NCBI RefSeq assembly: GCF_004565465.1
Contig: NZ_SRHY01000002.1
Span: 186,001-250,000 of the forward strand
Length of the DNA: 64,000 nucleotides
Reading direction: 5' to 3'
Source: Lentibacillus salicampi
GTDB lineage: Bacteria > Bacillota > Bacilli > Bacillales > Amphibacillaceae
Part shown: positions 60,479 through 64,000 of the stretch, piece by piece
How positions within the stretch are numbered: the first letter of the stretch is position 1
Layout of the letters: the number at the start of each line of letters is the position of its first letter
Program-made: the position numbers and the translations under genes
The notes under the pieces: model-generated
The model's input: the letters and a program-made list of their open reading frames with translations, nothing else
Database searches by the model: none
Told to the model about the DNA's origin: nothing

Positions 60479-62350
60479 ATGTCAAAACAGGATAATAAAG
60501 ACGGGTTCAAGCCGTTTATTCCGGCTTCCAAAAATCCGCCTGAATTTACATGGGTTGCCATGGTAATTGGTGCTGTGCTGGCGATTGTATTTGGTGCAGC
60601 AAATGCTTATTTAGGCTTGATAGTCGGGATGACGGTGTCTGCATCGATTCCGGCGGCAGTTATTTCAATGGCCGTGCTTCGGATTATTATGAAGCGGACG
60701 TCTATTCTGGAAAATAACATTGTGCAGACGATTACCTCAACCGGGGAATCGCTGGCTGCGGGGGTTATTTTCACGTTGCCAGCCCTGTTCATCTGGCAGT
60801 TGCAACCAAGCTTAACGACGATTTTCATTATTGCGCTCGCGGGCGGTATTTTGGGTGTTGTCTTGATGGTTCCACTCCGCCGTGCGTTAATTGTCAATGA
60901 ACATGATACATTGCCATACCCGGAAGGTACCGCGTGTGCTGAGGTACTTCATGCCGGTGAAGAAGGCGGGAAAGGTGCCAAGCTGGTGTTAGGTGGTCTT
61001 GGGATCGGCGCCGTCTTTAAGCTGCTGACGGATGCGGTTAAAGCATTCCCGTCTTCAGTGGAATGGGAAATTTATAAATTTAAAAATGCAGCAATCGGTA
61101 TGGATACGCTGCCCGCAATGCTTGGTGTCGGTTATATCATTGGACCGCGCATTGCAGGCATCATGTTTGCGGGTGGTGTTCTGGGCTGGCTTGGCATTAT
61201 TCCTTTAATCAGTTTTATTGGTGATGTCGCGTCAGCGCCGATTTATCCGGGTGAAGTGCCAATATCGGAAATGGGCTTTCATGATATCTGGGATAATTAT
61301 TTGCGCTATATTGGTGCGGGTGCTGTGGCATTCGGCGGTATTATGGGACTAATCAAAACACTGCCGACGATTGCATCTTCATTTGTTGGTTCGGTTAAAG
61401 GTTTTTCTTCGTCTGGTGAAACGACTGATTTACGTACGGACAGAGATATACCCATGACATTGATTGTTGTTCTAACCGTTCTATTTGTGGGTATTTTAAT
61501 GTTTTACCCAAGTATTAACGTGGGAATTATTGGTGCTTTGTTGCTGTTTATTTTTGGCTTTTTCTTCGTGACCGTGTCATCCCGGATTGTTGGTGTTGTC
61601 GGAAGTTCCTCCAACCCTGTTTCCGGCATGACGATTGGGGCGCTGATTTTTATTTCATTAATACTTGCCGCTGTTGGTCAAACTGGACAGGCTGGAGCAG
61701 CAACCGCCATTATTATCGGTTCGGTTGTTTGTATTGCGGCCGCAATTGCCGGCGATACTTCTCAGGATTTGAAAACTGGTTATATCGTCGGTTCTACGCC
61801 AAAATGGCAGCAATTTGCCCAATTGTACGGGGTTTTAATTTCCAGTATTATCATCGGGTTTATCCTTATTTTACTGGATAATGCGTATGGATTTGGTTCC
61901 GAAGAGCTGCCAGCACCGCAGGCCGTATTGATGTCGATGATTGTTGATGGCATCATGAGTGGTGATCTGCCTTGGAACTTAATCTTTATCGGTGCTGCCG
62001 CGGCGGCAACGGTTGAATTGTTCGGAATCGGATCACTGCCGTTTGCTGTCGGGTTGTATCTGCCGATTCATACGACAGCGCCGATTATGGTTGGTGGTCT
62101 GATTAGCGGTATTATTAAACGCCGGACGAAAAATAAAGAAGAACTGGAAGAGAAAAATGAACGCGGCATTCTGCTGGCATCCGGTTATATTGCTGGTGAA
62201 GCATTGATGGGTGTTATTGTCGCATTAGCTGTCACGGCTGGGGTTGCATTCCCTGAGGAAACCATCTTTGGCCCTTGGGTATCCTTGATTGCAATTGGCG
62301 CTGTCGCATGGTACTTATTCCATACGGCTAATAAGAAACAAGCTAAATAA
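60479..62350 (+). CDS. OPT-family oligopeptide transporter
   Basis: 623 residues with about 16 membrane segments. EFTWVAMVIGAVLAIVFGAANAYLGLIVGMTVSASIPAAVI and TITSTGESLAAGVIFTLPALF are the characteristic start of prokaryotic OPT proteins, and LPYPEGTACAEVLHAGE is the conserved loop. These proton-driven carriers import oligopeptides or metal-chelating peptides. AGAG is upstream of the ATG (weak Shine-Dalgarno). It is a single gene with its own terminator and a hairpin in its leader. Confidence 0.92.
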   Translation: MSKQDNKDGFKPFIPASKNPPEFTWVAMVIGAVLAIVFGAANAYLGLIVGMTVSASIPAAVISMAVLRIIMKRTSILENNIVQTITSTGESLAAGVIFTLPALFIWQLQPSLTTIFIIALAGGILGVVLMVPLRRALIVNEHDTLPYPEGTACAEVLHAGEEGGKGAKLVLGGLGIGAVFKLLTDAVKAFPSSVEWEIYKFKNAAIGMDTLPAMLGVGYIIGPRIAGIMFAGGVLGWLGIIPLISFIGDVASAPIYPGEVPISEMGFHDIWDNYLRYIGAGAVAFGGIMGLIKTLPTIASSFVGSVKGFSSSGETTDLRTDRDIPMTLIVVLTVLFVGILMFYPSINVGIIGALLLFIFGFFFVTVSSRIVGVVGSSSNPVSGMTIGALIFISLILAAVGQTGQAGAATAIIIGSVVCIAAAIAGDTSQDLKTGYIVGSTPKWQQFAQLYGVLISSIIIGFILILLDNAYGFGSEELPAPQAVLMSMIVDGIMSGDLPWNLIFIGAAAAATVELFGIGSLPFAVGLYLPIHTTAPIMVGGLISGIIKRRTKNKEELEEKNERGILLASGYIAGEALMGVIVALAVTAGVAFPEETIFGPWVSLIAIGAVAWYLFHTANKKQAK

Positions 62351-62367
62351 AGATACAAGTTCTTTTT

Positions 62368-62401
62368 AGAGTGATCTCTTTTTAAGGGATCGCTCTTTTT
62401 T
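62368..62401 (+). terminator. OPT terminator
   Basis: AGAGTGATC (62368-62376) pairs with GATCGCTCT (62388-62396), one wobble, then TTTTTT. Confidence 0.85.
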
Positions 62402-62451
62402 GAAAGATAAGAAGGTCTGAAATTTTTGGCTATATGAAGCTCTTTGTCAGC

Positions 62452-62545
62452 AATGGCCATGCCCAGCTTCGACGTACAGGACGTACTAGTGCCGGCGTTG
62501 GCACAGGACGTGCCGAACTTAGCCGGCCAGTGCCTGCCCCCTCGA
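62452..62545. repeat. CAGGACGT-type dispersed repeat
   Basis: Contains CTTCGACGTACAGGACGTAC, TAGTGCCGGC and GGCACAGGACGTGCC hairpins, then ACTTAGCCGGCC. GCACAGGACGTGC is the reverse complement of the core at about 21790, and the two copies share ACTTAGC. This kind of 'GACAGGACGT' repeat is common in Bacillaceae intergenic DNA. 62546-62727 holds no gene that I trust. Confidence 0.6.
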
Positions 62546-62727
62546 GGTCCTAAGCAATCATTTTACGTGGCAAAACCCGCCACTACAAATGCTTGCTTTA
62601 GCTTTTCGGGGGTGAACAAGGCGTCCCGTGCTTTACTTATATGCATTGAGAAAGTGGCTTATACAGATTTTTATTCTGGAAAACAAGATGAAAGTCGGGT
62701 AGCAGCACACGTTATAAACGGAAACAA

Positions 62728-62759
62728 AAAGGTCTGTCCGATGAGACGGGCAGACCTTT
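62728..62759 (-). terminator. Terminator of the penicillin-binding protein gene
   Basis: AAAGGTCTGTCC (62728-62739) pairs with GGGCAGACCTTT (62748-62759); on the minus strand it ends with TTTTTG. Confidence 0.85.
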
Positions 62760-62764
62760 CACAG

Positions 62765-64000
62765 CTATTTAATTTCTTTGAAAATATTGGTCACTTTTTC
62801 AACAGTGTACGCACTGCCGCCTTTATCTTCGGTTCCTTCAACCATCATGGCAATTAAAACATCTTGATCTTCTGATGGGTAGCCGACGAACCAGGTATTT
62901 TCTTCGCCATCTTTGTCGTCGGCAGTCAGCTTCAGTTCCGCTGTTCCCGTTTTGCCGGAAATCGGGAAGTCTGCATCCTGAGCTCCTTTTGCAGTTCCGT
63001 TCGGTGCTGCGACGACATCACGTAGTCCTTCCCGGATCAGTTCTGCATGGTCACTGTTTATTAGGTCTTCTTTCCATACCTGCCCTTGTTTGGCATTTGC
63101 CAGAAGGGTTGGCTTGAGCATATTGCCGTCATTTAAAAATGGCGTGTATGTCAAGGCTAGGTGCAGGGAGCTGGTCTCGATCTCTCCTTGACCATAACTG
63201 GTGTTGGCAAGCATGACCTCCTCATCAATGGTTCCGCTCGATGAAACCTGAGATGATGTCATCGGATATTCAAACGGTAAATCTTCACCATAGCCAAATT
63301 GCTGCAGGCCTTTCACAAGTTTTTCACTGCCCATTTTAACGCCTTGTTTGGCAAAATAGATATTATCGGAACGAATGAGCGCATCGGTTACATCCACTGG
63401 ACCATCCGATTCACTGACACGCCGGACTTCATAGTCGCCCCAAGCTTCACCGTTGCTCCATGTCAGTCCATTTATATCGATGCCTTCACCGGGGACAATG
63501 CTTCCATTGTTCAGTCCGATTGTTGCTGTTACCGGTTTAATGGCGGAACCGGGGGCAAAAGTCGCCGAAAAGCGGTTCAATGTCGGCTTCTTCGGGTCAT
63601 TTTGCAGTTCATCATATTCTAATTGGGATATACCATACAAAAATTTATCTGGAACAAACCCTGGACTGCTCACCAGTGCTAGTGTTTCGCCGGTTTTTGG
63701 GTTAATGGCTGCTGCTGTTCCGGTGTCACCATCGTAGGATTCGTATATGGTTTCCTGGACATCAGCGTTGATCGTGGTCACGACGTTTTCGCCATTTTCG
63801 ACTTCTTTTTCTGCGATGACCGTTTTGTCGTCATTTTCGCTGACGGCGGTTATTTTAGCACCTTCTTCACCTCTAAGTCTGTCTTCAAATAATGCTTCCA
63901 GTCCGCGCTGACCTATCATATCGTCTGCATCGTACTCATCAGAGTCCAGTTCTTTGAGATCTTCTGCGGTTACCTGGCTGATATAGCCGGTAAGATGTGA
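62765..64000 (-). CDS. Class B penicillin-binding protein, PBP3/MecA-like (5' end outside window)
   Basis: The frame runs from the right edge of the window (HLTGYISQVTAEDLKELD...) to the stop at 62765, at least 411 codons, so the N-terminal part (membrane anchor and NTF2-like MecA-type domain) is missing. The transpeptidase motifs are present: SxxK in FAPGSAIKPVTA, SxN in RSDNIYFA, and KTG in SGKTGTAEL. GEEGAKITAVS...TTINADVQETIYESYDG just before is the linker of the PBP2a/PBP3 family. It makes peptidoglycan cross-links outside the membrane; being PBP2a-like by architecture does not prove beta-lactam resistance. A terminator follows. Confidence 0.9.
   Translation of the reverse strand, partial: SHLTGYISQVTAEDLKELDSDEYDADDMIGQRGLEALFEDRLRGEEGAKITAVSENDDKTVIAEKEVENGENVVTTINADVQETIYESYDGDTGTAAAINPKTGETLALVSSPGFVPDKFLYGISQLEYDELQNDPKKPTLNRFSATFAPGSAIKPVTATIGLNNGSIVPGEGIDINGLTWSNGEAWGDYEVRRVSESDGPVDVTDALIRSDNIYFAKQGVKMGSEKLVKGLQQFGYGEDLPFEYPMTSSQVSSSGTIDEEVMLANTSYGQGEIETSSLHLALTYTPFLNDGNMLKPTLLANAKQGQVWKEDLINSDHAELIREGLRDVVAAPNGTAKGAQDADFPISGKTGTAELKLTADDKDGEENTWFVGYPSEDQDVLIAMMVEGTEDKGGSAYTVEKVTNIFKEIK

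Noticed and set aside
62444..62857. 137-codon frame on the plus strand
   Set aside because: It spans a repeat, a terminator and the antisense of the penicillin-binding protein; no start site or family features.
62765..64000. Annotation as methicillin-resistance gene mecA
   Set aside because: Architecture is of the PBP2a/PBP3 family, which is a normal housekeeping protein in Bacillaceae; the sequence gives no evidence of resistance.

Overview
The window looks like chromosome from a low-GC, spore-forming-type Firmicute of the Bacillaceae, probably a moderately halophilic relative of Virgibacillus, Oceanobacillus or Lentibacillus. Supporting signs are strong Shine-Dalgarno sites with TTG/GTG starts, B. 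subtilis-type cre, LexA, sigma-A and sigma-D sites, a MurQ/MurR locus, PxpABC, FabI, YyaL and YdjO-like genes, acidic secreted proteins, and GC-rich intergenic repeats of the Bacillaceae kind. The genus is an inference from gene style only.

Layout. 1-5.5 kb: a secreted SGNH hydrolase cut by the window edge, then an operon of two paralogous exported proteins (DUF6230-like), a membrane protein (DUF6114-like) and an acidic coiled-coil exported protein; two of these end in LPxT-like sorting tails. 5.6-14.6 kb: assorted enzymes (MBL-fold protein with a broken alcohol dehydrogenase remnant, CHY zinc finger, ferredoxin, YyaL, LysR regulator, thioredoxin-like, Uma2, pRiA4b ORF-3-like). 14.8-21.4 kb: a MurNAc scavenging locus with BadF-type kinase, MurR, MurQ and an ABC importer. 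22-24.5 kb: DMT permease and AtoE-type fatty acid permease. 24.7-32.8 kb: a complete four-gene Wadjet (JetABCD) anti-plasmid operon of the DUF2397/DUF2398/SMC/DUF2399 type.

33-41.9 kb: motility and signalling. A sigma-D promoter and a CsrA-type hairpin precede a flagellin gene that is split by a 365-nt ORF-less group I intron; fliD, a helical orphan protein, fabI and a frameshifted sigma-like gene follow. Then a class I cyclic-di-GMP riboswitch leads a CheA-like kinase that lacks its CheW-like P5 domain. 41.9-43 kb holds no large gene but is rich in small signals: a candidate structured RNA, a LexA box, a 31-residue holin-like toxin with possible antisense partner, and a second structured element. 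43-64 kb: transporters, a large Bacillaceae repeat, a 5-oxoprolinase operon interrupted by a 42-bp minisatellite, a cre-controlled aldehyde dehydrogenase with DUF779 partner, an ABC exporter, an MtnU-like amidase, a P-loop protein, an OPT peptide transporter and a class B penicillin-binding protein cut by the right edge.

The most informative observations are the flagellin intron (which makes a naive gene call end in the wrong residues), the riboswitch paired with a P5-less CheA, the SOS-box small toxin, the ABC-plus-kinase version of MurNAc uptake, and a 21/42-bp CTCGAG repeat present at two places 25 kb apart.
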